From the NCBI RefSeq assembly GCF_900115115.1, contig NZ_FOVI01000003.1:142237-206236 (forward strand): a stretch of DNA of 64,000 bases, written 5' to 3'. The notes below the pieces were generated by a model that was given only the letters and a program-made list of their open reading frames with translations, was not told the DNA's origin and did not search any database. The DNA comes from Paenimyroides ummariense (GTDB taxonomy: Bacteria > Bacteroidota > Bacteroidia > Flavobacteriales > Flavobacteriaceae). Position 1 is the stretch's first letter. The number at the start of each line of letters is the position of its first letter. Below are positions 17,223 to 25,752 of the stretch, piece after piece. Position numbers and translations under genes: made by a program.

Positions 17223-18605
17223 TTAAATTTTAATGTTATTGTTAATGTATTTTTTTGCCATGAAATTGAAGCGAAGATACGAAAAAATTGCGGCTACCGT
17301 TAAACCACCCAATAATCCGTACCAAATACCTTCGGCTTTTAAAGGTGTGTACAATGCCAGATAAATGCATAGTGGAAATCCGATTACCCAATAAGAAATA
17401 AAGGTAATAACCATTGGTAAATTTACATCTTGTAAGCCTCTTAAAGCACCTAAAGCTGTTACTTGAATTCCGTCTGAAATCTGAAAAATGGCTGCAATCA
17501 ACAATAGTTTTCCTGCTATTTCTATCACTTGTTGATTCATTACTAATTGATTCGGATCGTTATTATTCAAGAATAGCAACGGAATGTAATTATGAAAAAT
17601 CATAAAAAATAATGCAAATCCAGAATAAAGAATAAACGTCATTAACATGATTGATTTTGCTACAGTTTCCATTTTAACGTAATCTTTCAAGCCTTTTTGG
17701 TTTCCAACACGTATCATTCCTGCAACACTTAAGCCCGATGCAAACATGAAAGTCATAGATGCCATTGAAAGCGCAATTTGGTTTGCAGCTTGCGAGGTAG
17801 TACCCAACATACCCGAAATCCAAACGGCTCCGGTAAACAAAGCGACTTCAAACAAAGACTGCATAGACGACGGAATACCAATACTTGCAATGTATTTTGA
17901 TGTTTTTAAATTGATTTCTTTTAACGAAATGTTCTTTAAATATGGCGTAAAAATATCTAAACGATACATAACCACAATAAAATACACCAGCATGGCAATA
18001 CGCGAAATAAGTGTGCCATAAGCAGCACCCATCATACCCATTTCGGGGAAAATCCACACACCATAAATTAAAAGATAGTTAAAAAGCACATTAACTAAAT
18101 TGGCTATAATGGTGGCATGCATAGAATATTTTGTTTGCGATTTTCCGTCGGCAAATTGCTTAAAACCTTGATACATAACCAACGGAATCAACGAAAGTGC
18201 CACCACATCTAAAAACGGTTTTGCCATTTGGGTAACATCTGCAGGCTGATTCATTAAATCGATAAATGGTTTTAAAAAGAACAGCAATGCGAACAATATC
18301 AAACCTAAAAGCGTACACAAAAACACACCGTTTATAAAAATATTTCTACCTTTAACTGTATCATTTTCAGTGTCTGATGCAGCTATTAAAGGAGTTATTG
18401 CTGTGGAAAATCCCACACCTACAGATAATGCAATGAATATAAAACTATTGGCAAGCGATGCAGCAGCCAATTCTGTAGCACCAATTTTTCCAACCATAAT
18501 ATTATCAACAATTCCTACAACGGTATGCCCCAACATTGCTAGGATAATCGGGTATGCCAATTTAAAATTATAACCGAATTCTTGGGTATATTTTTTAAGA
18601 TCCAT
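17223..18605 (-). CDS. MATE-family multidrug/cation exporter
   Basis: The 460-aa, 12-span inner-membrane protein belongs to the MATE family (NorM type), which exports drugs or metabolites in exchange for Na+ or H+. Signatures include LAYPIILAMLGHTVVGIVDNIMVGKIG, AAASLANS and ANQIALSMASMTFM. I chose the ATG at 18605: a TTG five codons upstream overlaps the -7 element TATCTTTG and cannot be in the message. The acidic 77-aa gene follows directly. Confidence 0.92.
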   Translation of the reverse strand: MDLKKYTQEFGYNFKLAYPIILAMLGHTVVGIVDNIMVGKIGATELAAASLANSFIFIALSVGVGFSTAITPLIAASDTENDTVKGRNIFINGVFLCTLLGLILFALLFFLKPFIDLMNQPADVTQMAKPFLDVVALSLIPLVMYQGFKQFADGKSQTKYSMHATIIANLVNVLFNYLLIYGVWIFPEMGMMGAAYGTLISRIAMLVYFIVVMYRLDIFTPYLKNISLKEINLKTSKYIASIGIPSSMQSLFEVALFTGAVWISGMLGTTSQAANQIALSMASMTFMFASGLSVAGMIRVGNQKGLKDYVKMETVAKSIMLMTFILYSGFALFFMIFHNYIPLLFLNNNDPNQLVMNQQVIEIAGKLLLIAAIFQISDGIQVTALGALRGLQDVNLPMVITFISYWVIGFPLCIYLALYTPLKAEGIWYGLLGGLTVAAIFSYLRFNFMAKKYINNNIKI

Positions 18606-18617
18606 CAATTTTTTTTG

Positions 18618-18625
18618 CAAAGATA
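18618..18625 (-). promoter_or_regulatory. -7 promoter element of the MATE gene
   Basis: TATCTTTG on the minus strand matches TAnnTTTG, 12 bp upstream of the ATG at 18605. It decides the start codon of the MATE gene. Confidence 0.6.
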
Positions 18626-18687
18626 TTTATATAAAATCAGGAATGGCATAACAGTTGAGTACTTCTTACTTAAAAAAGATAGAAATT

Positions 18688-19173
18688 ATGAAAAAGATTT
18701 TTTATACCGCTGTTGCAACTTTATTTATAGGTTCGGCAGCATTTAGTCAAACAGAATACAACAAAGGATTTAGATTGGGATTTGGTTTAAATGGTGGATT
18801 TCCTACCGATGGTGCTTATGACGGAAGCGTTGGAATTGATGCCCGTGCACAGTACGATTTTACTCAAAAAACATCTATAACATTAACATCGGGGTATACA
18901 CACCTATTTGCAAAACCTGAAGAAGTTGGATTTGTACCTGCAAAATTAGGTTTTAAATATTTTCTTGGAAATCAGTTTTACTTAATGGGCGAAGCCGGTG
19001 CTGCGTTTGGAGTTAATGGAAATATTGATAACTCGTTAATTTTAGCACCTGTTTTCGGGTTTGCCAACAAATTTTTAGACGCTAGTGTGCGATATGAACA
19101 TTATAGCGATTATGAAACCGATCAAATTGCGCTTCGTTTAGCTTATGGTTTCAGTTTAAAGAAGAAAAAGTAG
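18688..19173 (+). CDS. Outer-membrane beta-barrel-like protein
   Basis: From the ATG at 18688 the protein has 161 residues with a clean signal peptide (IFYTAVATLFIGSAAFSQ). An upstream ATG at 18655 would add eleven residues before it and spoil the signal peptide. The mature protein has alternating beta strands with aromatic ends (RLGFGLNGGFP, SVGIDARAQYDF, LGFKYFLGNQFYLMGEAGAAFG, ASVRYEHYSDYETDQIALRLAYGFSL), as in small eight-stranded outer-membrane barrels. Its function is unknown. The META lipoprotein gene follows by 21 bp. Confidence 0.82.
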   Translation: MKKIFYTAVATLFIGSAAFSQTEYNKGFRLGFGLNGGFPTDGAYDGSVGIDARAQYDFTQKTSITLTSGYTHLFAKPEEVGFVPAKLGFKYFLGNQFYLMGEAGAAFGVNGNIDNSLILAPVFGFANKFLDASVRYEHYSDYETDQIALRLAYGFSLKKKK

Positions 19174-19194
19174 TATATTTGAAATAAAAATCAA

Positions 19195-19647
19195 ATGAAA
19201 AAAATTGTCACAATAGCATTGGTATCCGTTTTTACGTTAGGAATAACTGCTTGCGGAAGTTCGCAAAATTTTGATTCTAAAAAAGCAACTTCAGAAGAAA
19301 TTAAGAATACACTTAATAACACTTCTTGGGTTTTAAAAAGATTAGATGTTCAAAATAGAGATTTTGTTCCAACCGATGAGCAAAAAGAATTGGTTTTATC
19401 GTTTCAAGATGCTAATTACGGTGCAAGCGATGGTTGTAACGGTCAAGGAGGCGAATTTAACGTTTCAAACAATAAAGTAAGTTTTGATAAAGGAATGTCA
19501 ACCATGCGTTATTGCGGCGAAGAAATGAAGCATTTAATTTACAGCGTTCCGTTTGGTACTGCAAAATCAATTCAAATTAAAAAAGATCAACTGCAATTAT
19601 TAGATGCAAATAATAAAGTAATTGCAACTTATATTAAAAAGAAATAA
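19195..19647 (+). CDS. META-domain lipoprotein (HslJ-like)
   Basis: The 150-aa protein has a lipobox (GITAC, Cys20) and a META domain in the rest: NTSWVLKRLD, GCNGQGGEF and a TMRYCGEEM segment like the family's MACP region. HslJ-type proteins are cell-envelope proteins connected with heat or antibiotic tolerance in other bacteria; the role here is unknown. It is second in a two-gene unit with the barrel protein and is followed by a terminator. Confidence 0.88.
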   Translation: MKKIVTIALVSVFTLGITACGSSQNFDSKKATSEEIKNTLNNTSWVLKRLDVQNRDFVPTDEQKELVLSFQDANYGASDGCNGQGGEFNVSNNKVSFDKGMSTMRYCGEEMKHLIYSVPFGTAKSIQIKKDQLQLLDANNKVIATYIKKK

Positions 19648-19669
19648 TGTTTATTTCTAAATAAAATTA

Positions 19670-19702
19670 AAGGAGTTCAGCGTGATGTTGAACTCTTTTT
19701 TT
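19670..19702 (+). terminator. Terminator of the META lipoprotein unit
   Basis: GAGTTCA (19673-19679) pairs with TGAACTC (19689-19695) and is followed by a run of seven T. Confidence 0.7.
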
Positions 19703-19801
19703 GTGCTATAATGTGAACGATATTAAATAAAATACACTTAATTTTATTAACTTTACCATTATTACTTAAAGAGATAATACTCTTTAAACAAATTAAAACT
19801 T

Positions 19802-20326
19802 ATGTTCGAAAATACTTTAGTTGAACTGGATGAAGTTCCACAATATCAGGAAATTACATTTTCAGGTTTACACAATAATTATAAAAAAATAGTACTACTT
19901 AATTCACTGGTTACTTTAGTTTTAGGTGTTGGAGTTTGTGTTGCTTTGTTTTTTCTGATTGATGAAATCGAAAAATTTTATGCAATTGTTCCAATTCTTG
20001 TACTTACTGGTTTGTTGGTTTTATTGCCGTTATTATCTTACAAAAAAAAGAAATATGCTTTTCGCCAGCACGATGTACTTTTTAAGAAAGGATTAATCTT
20101 TAAATCTACACATATTTCACCTTACATTCGTTTGCAGCATGTGGTTATAAAGCAAGGTTGGTATGCTAAAAAGTTAGGGTTGGCAACCTTGGTAATGTAC
20201 ACAGCAGCTAATAATTTCTCGGATATTTCAATTCCAGGACTTACTTTGGAAGAAGCCGAAAGATGGAAAAGTTTTTTAATGAACCGCATTCAAGAGTTAA
20301 ACGATGAGTCAGAAAATCAGTCATAA
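19802..20326 (+). CDS. Bacterial PH-domain membrane protein, short (YdbS type)
   Basis: The 174-aa protein has two membrane spans (about 37-58 and 62-80) followed by one bacterial PH domain (DUF304; FKKGLIFKSTHISPYIRLQHV). It overlaps the next gene, which encodes a larger PH-domain protein, by 23 bp. In other bacteria this YdbS-YdbT pair is an uncharacterised inner-membrane pair. It is the first gene of a compact run reaching to the UPF0173 gene. Confidence 0.85.
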   Translation: MFENTLVELDEVPQYQEITFSGLHNNYKKIVLLNSLVTLVLGVGVCVALFFLIDEIEKFYAIVPILVLTGLLVLLPLLSYKKKKYAFRQHDVLFKKGLIFKSTHISPYIRLQHVVIKQGWYAKKLGLATLVMYTAANNFSDISIPGLTLEEAERWKSFLMNRIQELNDESENQS

Positions 20327-21815
20327 CTTTTCGCTTCCAAATAAACTCGACAAAAAAGCCCTGTTTTTAGTTTTAGGAACTACATTGTACACGGTTGCTC
20401 GTGCTGCATGGCCTATAATTGCTTTAATGGTGGTAAAACGCGAATTTAAAAGTTGGTACTTTTTTGCGGTTATTGGTGTGATTATTCTGGCGACCTTTGT
20501 AACAAAATTAATCAATTACTTCTATTTTTCGTATCAGGTTGTTGGCGATGAACTAATTATTAAAAAAGGTTGGTTAAACAAATCTACAACGGTTGTAAAG
20601 CTCGATAAAATACACGAAGTTAATCTAAATCAGAAGTTTACACACAAAATTATCGGACTTTATTTGGTGAATATCGATACCGCCGGAAGCTCATCTACCG
20701 AAATTGAAATCAACGGAATTGATTTTCAAAAAGCTTTGGCATTGAAAGACGTGCTGACTTCTTCGGTTGAAACAAATCAGGAATCAACAACTATTTTATC
20801 AGATGAAAGTCAACAAGTAATAATTGAAGATCAGCCAAATGATAAAATAAAAATAAGTTTGATCAGTCTGATAAAAATCGGATTAACACGTAATTACCTG
20901 CAAACATTCGGTTTATTGATTGCCTTCTCGTTTCAGATAATTGATCAGTTACAAGATTTTTTCTATAAAGATGATGCGTCTGTTTATGATGATATTTTTG
21001 AAGCGTCGTATGATCAATATTTAGGTTTGGTAGGTGTTGCGATCTTTTTTGGATTGATAGCTTTGGTGGTGATTTTCAATTTGGCAAGAACCTTACTAAC
21101 TTACTACAACTATCAGATAAATTTAAAAGACAAGCATCTTACAGCGTCTTATGGTTTAACAGATTCGCATATTATTTCGATTCCTGCAAACAAAGTGCAA
21201 ATGTTTCAGTTTCAGCAAAACTACTTTCAAAAACTTATGAATTTGTTCGAAGTTAAAATCAAGCAAGTCGAATCAAACGAAAATAATCAAAAGAAAAAGG
21301 GATTAATTATTCCTGGAGCTAATTATTTGGAATTAAATACATTATTCAATGTTGTTTTTAGTAAAAATTTGAGTGATTTAAAGAGCGGATACAAACCTCA
21401 TATTCGAGTTTTAGTAATTAAAATAGCGATACTTTGTATCCCTGCAATCATTGCATTAACAATATTATATTTTACCGATTCTTTACTTTTTAGTTGGGTT
21501 ATTCTGCCGTTTTTTATTTTGGGTTGTCTCTTAATTTACATGGGATATAAAAACGAAAAGATGGTTTTTAAAGATGATTTTGTAATTCTTAAAAGCGGAA
21601 TTTGGGATATTTCTACCACTTATCTTCCAATCGATAAAATTCAAAAAGTTTCCATTTCTCAAAGTTATTTTCAAGAGAAAAGACAAATAGGTTCGTTAAA
21701 TTTGTACACTGCTGCCGGCATAGTTACCTTGTATTATTACGATTTCTATATCCTACAGCAAATGGTTAACGAAATTCTTTATAAAATAGAAAAAAACAAA
21801 CATTCATGGATGTAA
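20304..21815 (+). CDS. Bacterial PH-domain membrane protein, long (YdbT type)
   Basis: The 503-aa inner-membrane protein has about six membrane spans in three pairs, each followed by a DUF304 PH domain: VVGDELIIKKGWLNKSTTVVKLDKIHEV, DKHLTASYGLTDSHIISIPANKVQ and VFKDDFVILKSGIWDISTTYLPIDKIQKV. It overlaps both its neighbours (23 bp upstream and 10 bp downstream), so translation is coupled. PH-domain pairs may form a membrane complex with the shorter partner; no function is established. Confidence 0.85.
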   Translation: MSQKISHNFSLPNKLDKKALFLVLGTTLYTVARAAWPIIALMVVKREFKSWYFFAVIGVIILATFVTKLINYFYFSYQVVGDELIIKKGWLNKSTTVVKLDKIHEVNLNQKFTHKIIGLYLVNIDTAGSSSTEIEINGIDFQKALALKDVLTSSVETNQESTTILSDESQQVIIEDQPNDKIKISLISLIKIGLTRNYLQTFGLLIAFSFQIIDQLQDFFYKDDASVYDDIFEASYDQYLGLVGVAIFFGLIALVVIFNLARTLLTYYNYQINLKDKHLTASYGLTDSHIISIPANKVQMFQFQQNYFQKLMNLFEVKIKQVESNENNQKKKGLIIPGANYLELNTLFNVVFSKNLSDLKSGYKPHIRVLVIKIAILCIPAIIALTILYFTDSLLFSWVILPFFILGCLLIYMGYKNEKMVFKDDFVILKSGIWDISTTYLPIDKIQKVSISQSYFQEKRQIGSLNLYTAAGIVTLYYYDFYILQQMVNEILYKIEKNKHSWM

Positions 21816-22600
21816 TACGTTTGCACGAACAAACTGTTTTTATACAAACATCGAACATATATTTTAAAAAGTGGGAAGTAGAAAACCCACGAAATACCAT
21901 TATTTTATTGCACGATTCATTAGGTTGCACGTTTTTATGGCGTGAATGGCCAGAGGAATTGGCAAAGGAATTAAAATGTAATGTAATTGCGTATGATCGA
22001 CGTGGTTACGGAAAATCGGACAATTATACCGTTAAAAGACCAATTAATTATTTGGAACAGGAAGCGGATATTTTAAAGGATCTCTTAAATTATTGGCAAA
22101 TTGAAAAACCTATTTTGTTCGGGTTTTCAGACGGAGCTTCGGTTGCTACCATTTTTGCAGGAATGTTTCCAAATGATCTGGAATTACTGATTATTGAAGG
22201 TGTTCATGTGTTGATTGAACCCGAAACGCTAAAAGGAATTGTGGAAGCCGAAAATATTTTGAAAACAACTCAAATCGCTAAAGCATTACAAAAATATCAT
22301 GGCGATAAAGTTTATGATTTATACTACGCTTGGACAAAAACATGGCTTTCAGATGAACATCAAACTTGGAATATCGAACATTTTATTCCAAAAATCACTG
22401 TTCCTACATTAGTTATTCAAGGCGAATTTGATGAATTTGGATCTATGAATCAGGTAAATGCGTTTGATAAGTCATCTGGAATTGTCGAAAAATTAATTGT
22501 ATCAAACGCAAAACACACTGCTCACAAAGAACAAAAAGAACTTGTTTTTTCAACGATTACTCAATTCGTAAATACACATCTGCATGAAAAAATGGATTAA
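21806..22600 (+). CDS. Alpha/beta hydrolase, possible SHCHC synthase-like enzyme
   Basis: The 264-aa alpha/beta hydrolase has the oxyanion segment HDSLGCTFLW, AYDRRGYGKSD, the nucleophile elbow GFSDGAS (Ser), an acid in GEFDEFG and the catalytic His in NAKHTAHKE. It overlaps menA by 17 bp, and menC is 2 kb downstream in the same direction. A role in menaquinone synthesis as a MenH-type enzyme or a thioesterase would fit the position. The elbow lacks the usual MenH GYSMGG form, so this is a guess and a general esterase is as likely. Confidence 0.82.
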   Translation: MDVIRLHEQTVFIQTSNIYFKKWEVENPRNTIILLHDSLGCTFLWREWPEELAKELKCNVIAYDRRGYGKSDNYTVKRPINYLEQEADILKDLLNYWQIEKPILFGFSDGASVATIFAGMFPNDLELLIIEGVHVLIEPETLKGIVEAENILKTTQIAKALQKYHGDKVYDLYYAWTKTWLSDEHQTWNIEHFIPKITVPTLVIQGEFDEFGSMNQVNAFDKSSGIVEKLIVSNAKHTAHKEQKELVFSTITQFVNTHLHEKMD

Positions 22601-23489
22601 AGCCGCGCGTTTACGCACCTTGCCGTTATCTGTTTCGGGAATTATTTTAGGTAGTGCTTGTGCGTATCAGGCAGTTCCGTCGCACTCAAAATTCTGGCTT
22701 ATTTTCGGTTTGTGTTTGCTTACAACCTTGTTTTTTCAGGTACTATCTAATTACGCAAACGATTATGGCGATGCTGTTAAAGGAACAGATAACGAAAACA
22801 GGGTAGGACCACAACGTGCCATTCAAAGCGGTGAAATTAAAAAAGAAGCAATGAAAAGGGCAATCATCATCACAGCTGTTTTAGGTATGATTTCTTCGGT
22901 TGCCGTTGTTTATTTTTCGTTTGGTAAAGAAAATTTTGTAGAAGCAATTATTTATCTGGTTTTGGCAGTTGCTTGTATTGGTGCAGCAATTAAATACACA
23001 GTTGGTTCATCGGCTTACGGATACCGTGGCTTGGGCGATGTTTTTGTATTTGTGTTTTTTGGTTTGGTTAGCACATTGGGCAGTTATTATTTATACACGC
23101 ATTGGTTAGATTTAAAAGTGCTTTTTCCTGCATTTGCCGTAGGTTTTTTAAGTACAGCGGTACTGAATATGAACAATATGCGCGATATTGAAAACGATGC
23201 CGCCATGAATAAAAATACGCTGGTGGTAAAAATGGGTTATAATAAAGCAAAAACGTATCACTTTTTTCTAATTATTGCATCGATCATCTTGTTTAATACT
23301 TATGCTATAGGAAGTTTCACAAAATGGTATCAGTTTGCGTATGTTTTGGCATTGATTCCGCTGTTTAAAAATATCGGAGTTGTAGCAAAAACAAAAAATC
23401 CGCGAGATTTAGATCCCGAGTTAAAACGCATTGCCTTAACCACATTTTTTATATCTTTATTATTCTCAATTGCTATAATTTTAAATTAA
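22584..23489 (+). CDS. menA: 1,4-dihydroxy-2-naphthoate prenyltransferase
   Basis: The 301-aa integral membrane enzyme attaches a polyprenyl chain to dihydroxynaphthoate and makes demethylmenaquinone. It has about eight membrane spans and the two UbiA-type Asp-rich motifs: NDYGDAVKGTDNENRVGP (about 59-76), with the MenA-typical GTDN-RVGPQRA, and NMRDIENDAAMNK in the second half. The start RLRTLPLSVSGIILG is typical. It overlaps the hydrolase gene by 17 bp and sits 4 bp before the UPF0173 gene, in one operon. Confidence 0.94.
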   Translation: MKKWIKAARLRTLPLSVSGIILGSACAYQAVPSHSKFWLIFGLCLLTTLFFQVLSNYANDYGDAVKGTDNENRVGPQRAIQSGEIKKEAMKRAIIITAVLGMISSVAVVYFSFGKENFVEAIIYLVLAVACIGAAIKYTVGSSAYGYRGLGDVFVFVFFGLVSTLGSYYLYTHWLDLKVLFPAFAVGFLSTAVLNMNNMRDIENDAAMNKNTLVVKMGYNKAKTYHFFLIIASIILFNTYAIGSFTKWYQFAYVLALIPLFKNIGVVAKTKNPRDLDPELKRIALTTFFISLLFSIAIILN

Positions 23490-23493
23490 AACT

Positions 23494-24171
23494 ATGAAAA
23501 TAACTTATTACGGACATGCGTCATTAGGAATTGAAGTGAACGGAACAAGCATCATCGTAGATCCTTTTATTTCGGCTAACGAACTGGCAAAGCATATCGA
23601 TCTTAATTCTTTAAAAGCCGATTATATCTTAATTACGCATGCGCACGGCGACCATATTTTAGATGTTGAAACCATTGCAAAAAATACGGGTGCAACTATT
23701 GTATCGAACGCTGAAATTGCGGGTTATTATGAAGCTAAAGGTTTTAAAACACATCCAATGAATCACGGCGGATCTTGGCAGTTTAATTTTGGTAAAGTAA
23801 AATATGTAAATGCGATTCATTCAAGCAGTTTTCCCGATGGAACTTATGGCGGACAACCAGGTGGTTTTGTAATCGAAGCCGATAATAAGAATGTGTACAT
23901 TGCCGGAGATACTGCGTTAACGTACGATATGAAGTTGATTTCTATGCGAAATCCTTTAGATTTAGCTATTTTACCAATTGGCGATAATTTTACAATGGAT
24001 GTTGATGATGCTGCCATTGCAGCCGAATTTTTAGAAGTTACCACTGTTTTGGGATATCATTACGATACATTCGGATACATAAAAATTGACCATGAAGTAG
24101 CAAAACAGAAATTTGCCAATAAACACAAAGAACTGATTTTATTGCCTGTGGGTAATTCAATGGAAGTTTAA
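23494..24171 (+). CDS. UPF0173 metal-dependent hydrolase (metallo-beta-lactamase fold)
   Basis: The 225-aa protein matches the UPF0173 family (YtkL type). The metal-binding HAHGDHI and the segments YYGHASLGIEVN, IVDPFISAN, HGGSW and AGDTALTYD are in the usual positions. It should be a cytoplasmic hydrolase of unknown substrate. It follows menA by four bases, so it is cotranscribed with it. Confidence 0.92.
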   Translation: MKITYYGHASLGIEVNGTSIIVDPFISANELAKHIDLNSLKADYILITHAHGDHILDVETIAKNTGATIVSNAEIAGYYEAKGFKTHPMNHGGSWQFNFGKVKYVNAIHSSSFPDGTYGGQPGGFVIEADNKNVYIAGDTALTYDMKLISMRNPLDLAILPIGDNFTMDVDDAAIAAEFLEVTTVLGYHYDTFGYIKIDHEVAKQKFANKHKELILLPVGNSMEV

Positions 24172-24207
24172 TGATATTAGGCAAATGTCTTAATCTTTCC
24201 TTTTTTG

Positions 24208-24233
24208 TCAAGCTGAACTTGTTTCAGCTTCTC
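24208..24233. repeat. Small inverted repeat in the menA-menC gap
   Basis: AAGCTGAA and TTCAGCTT form an 8-bp stem. It lies in the 160-bp gap between the UPF0173 and membrane-protein genes, with no T run, so it is more like a repeat unit than a terminator. Confidence 0.4.
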
Positions 24234-24331
24234 AATAGTATTTACATATTTGATTATAAAAGGAGTTCGAAATAGCAGGAAAAATAAATTCAGACAGTTT
24301 CTTTCCAAAAAAACAATATAATGAAACAAAA

Positions 24332-24700
24332 ATGCAATGGAATTATTTATTTAAACATTGGTCTGCAACTTTGCTTTTACCTTTGCTTTTAACTAAAATA
24401 CTTCATAATGAAAGTATTGAATTACTAGCGATAGGTTTTCTTTTCGGTTTTGTATTTTCTTTACCAACGTATGCTTTTTACGCTCTTATATTTAAGTCTT
24501 TACAAGAAGAAACTATATCAATTTCTCTCAAAAAAATTATATTGATAGGTATATCTGTTTTTGGTATTTGTGTAACATTTGCTTTAATGTCAGGAGATTT
24601 AAAAGGTGTTTTTACTTATGATGTATTTATATATATAATTAGCTCATTGATAACAGGCATTTTTTTTAGATTAGGAAAAAAATCGAAAACTAAGTTATGA
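24332..24700 (+). CDS. Small four-span membrane protein, unknown
   Basis: The 122-aa protein has four predicted membrane segments (about 10-24, 29-52, 65-85 and 95-116) and no other motif. The first base of its stop lies in the menC start (ATGA overlap of 4 bp), so the two are coupled. I do not recognise a family. Its place between UPF0173 and menC suggests cotranscription with menaquinone genes, but not function. Confidence 0.65.
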   Translation: MQWNYLFKHWSATLLLPLLLTKILHNESIELLAIGFLFGFVFSLPTYAFYALIFKSLQEETISISLKKIILIGISVFGICVTFALMSGDLKGVFTYDVFIYIISSLITGIFFRLGKKSKTKL

Positions 24701-25752
24701 AAGCAACATTTAAAAAATATATATTAAACTTTAAACAGGCATCCGGAACATCACGAGGTATCATGAATACCAAAGAAACTTATTTCCTAATTATTCAAGA
24801 TAATGATAAAATTGGAATAGGTGAGTGTGGTTTGTTTCGAGGGTTGAGTTATGATGATCGATTGGATTATTCGGACAAATTGAAATGGGTGTGCGATAAT
24901 ATTTATTTAGGTGTTGATGTGCTTTGGAATGAGTTAAGGGAATGGCCATCGATTCAGTTTGGGGTTGAGCAAGCATTTTTATCGTTGCAAAGTAATAATC
25001 CATTTGTGTTGTTTTCTTCAAGATTTACAGAAAGTACAAAAGCAATACCAATAAATGGTTTGGTTTGGATGGGTTCACCCGAATTTATGAAGCAACAAAT
25101 TACCGAGAAGATTTCAAACGGATTTAACTGTATAAAAATCAAAATCGGAGCGATTGATTTCAATGAAGAATTAAATTTAATTTCTGGAATTCGAAGAGAT
25201 TTTTTACCTGAAATGATCGAAATTAGAGTCGATGCTAATGGTGGTTTTAGTTCTATTGATACTTTAGGTAAAATAAATCAATTAGCTGAATATAAAATAC
25301 ATAGTATTGAGCAACCTATTAAACAAAATCAATATGACAGTATGGCAGATCTGTGTAAAACAACTTCAATTCCTATTGCGTTAGATGAAGAATTAATTGG
25401 TGTTACAAAATTGCAGGATAAAGAAAATCTATTGCTAAAAATTAAGCCGCAATACATCATTTTAAAGCCAAGTTTGGTGGGTGGCTTTAAAGGATCGCAA
25501 GAATGGATCGATATTGCCCAAAAATTAGGTATAGGTTGGTGGGTAACTTCTGCTTTAGAAAGTAATATTGGTTTAAATGCCATTGCACAATGGACCTTTA
25601 CGTTGGAAAATAATATGCCGCAAGGTTTGGGAACTGGAGGATTGTTTACAAATAATTTTGATACTAATTTATATGTAAAAAACGGACATTTGTGGTTTAA
25701 TGATCAAATCGAAATTTCAATAAAAGATGTTTTAAATCAATTAGAAAATTAA
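24697..25752 (+). CDS. menC: o-Succinylbenzoate synthase (enolase superfamily)
   Basis: The 351-aa enzyme dehydrates SHCHC to o-succinylbenzoate in menaquinone synthesis. It has the enolase-superfamily layout: an N-terminal capping domain, then the KxK catalytic lysine in CIKIKIGA (about 148-154), metal ligands in RVDANGG, IEQPI and LDEELI, and a second lysine in ILKPSLVGG. The start TFKKYILNFKQASGTSRG is typical of the Bacteroidota enzyme. It overlaps the upstream membrane-protein gene by 4 bp and the convergent sensor-like gene by 4 bp at its stop. Confidence 0.9.
   Translation: MKATFKKYILNFKQASGTSRGIMNTKETYFLIIQDNDKIGIGECGLFRGLSYDDRLDYSDKLKWVCDNIYLGVDVLWNELREWPSIQFGVEQAFLSLQSNNPFVLFSSRFTESTKAIPINGLVWMGSPEFMKQQITEKISNGFNCIKIKIGAIDFNEELNLISGIRRDFLPEMIEIRVDANGGFSSIDTLGKINQLAEYKIHSIEQPIKQNQYDSMADLCKTTSIPIALDEELIGVTKLQDKENLLLKIKPQYIILKPSLVGGFKGSQEWIDIAQKLGIGWWVTSALESNIGLNAIAQWTFTLENNMPQGLGTGGLFTNNFDTNLYVKNGHLWFNDQIEISIKDVLNQLEN

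Noticed and set aside
25749..25752. Overlap of menC and the sensor-like gene as a sign of error
   Set aside because: The 4-bp convergent overlap TTAA gives natural stops in both genes; both products are complete.
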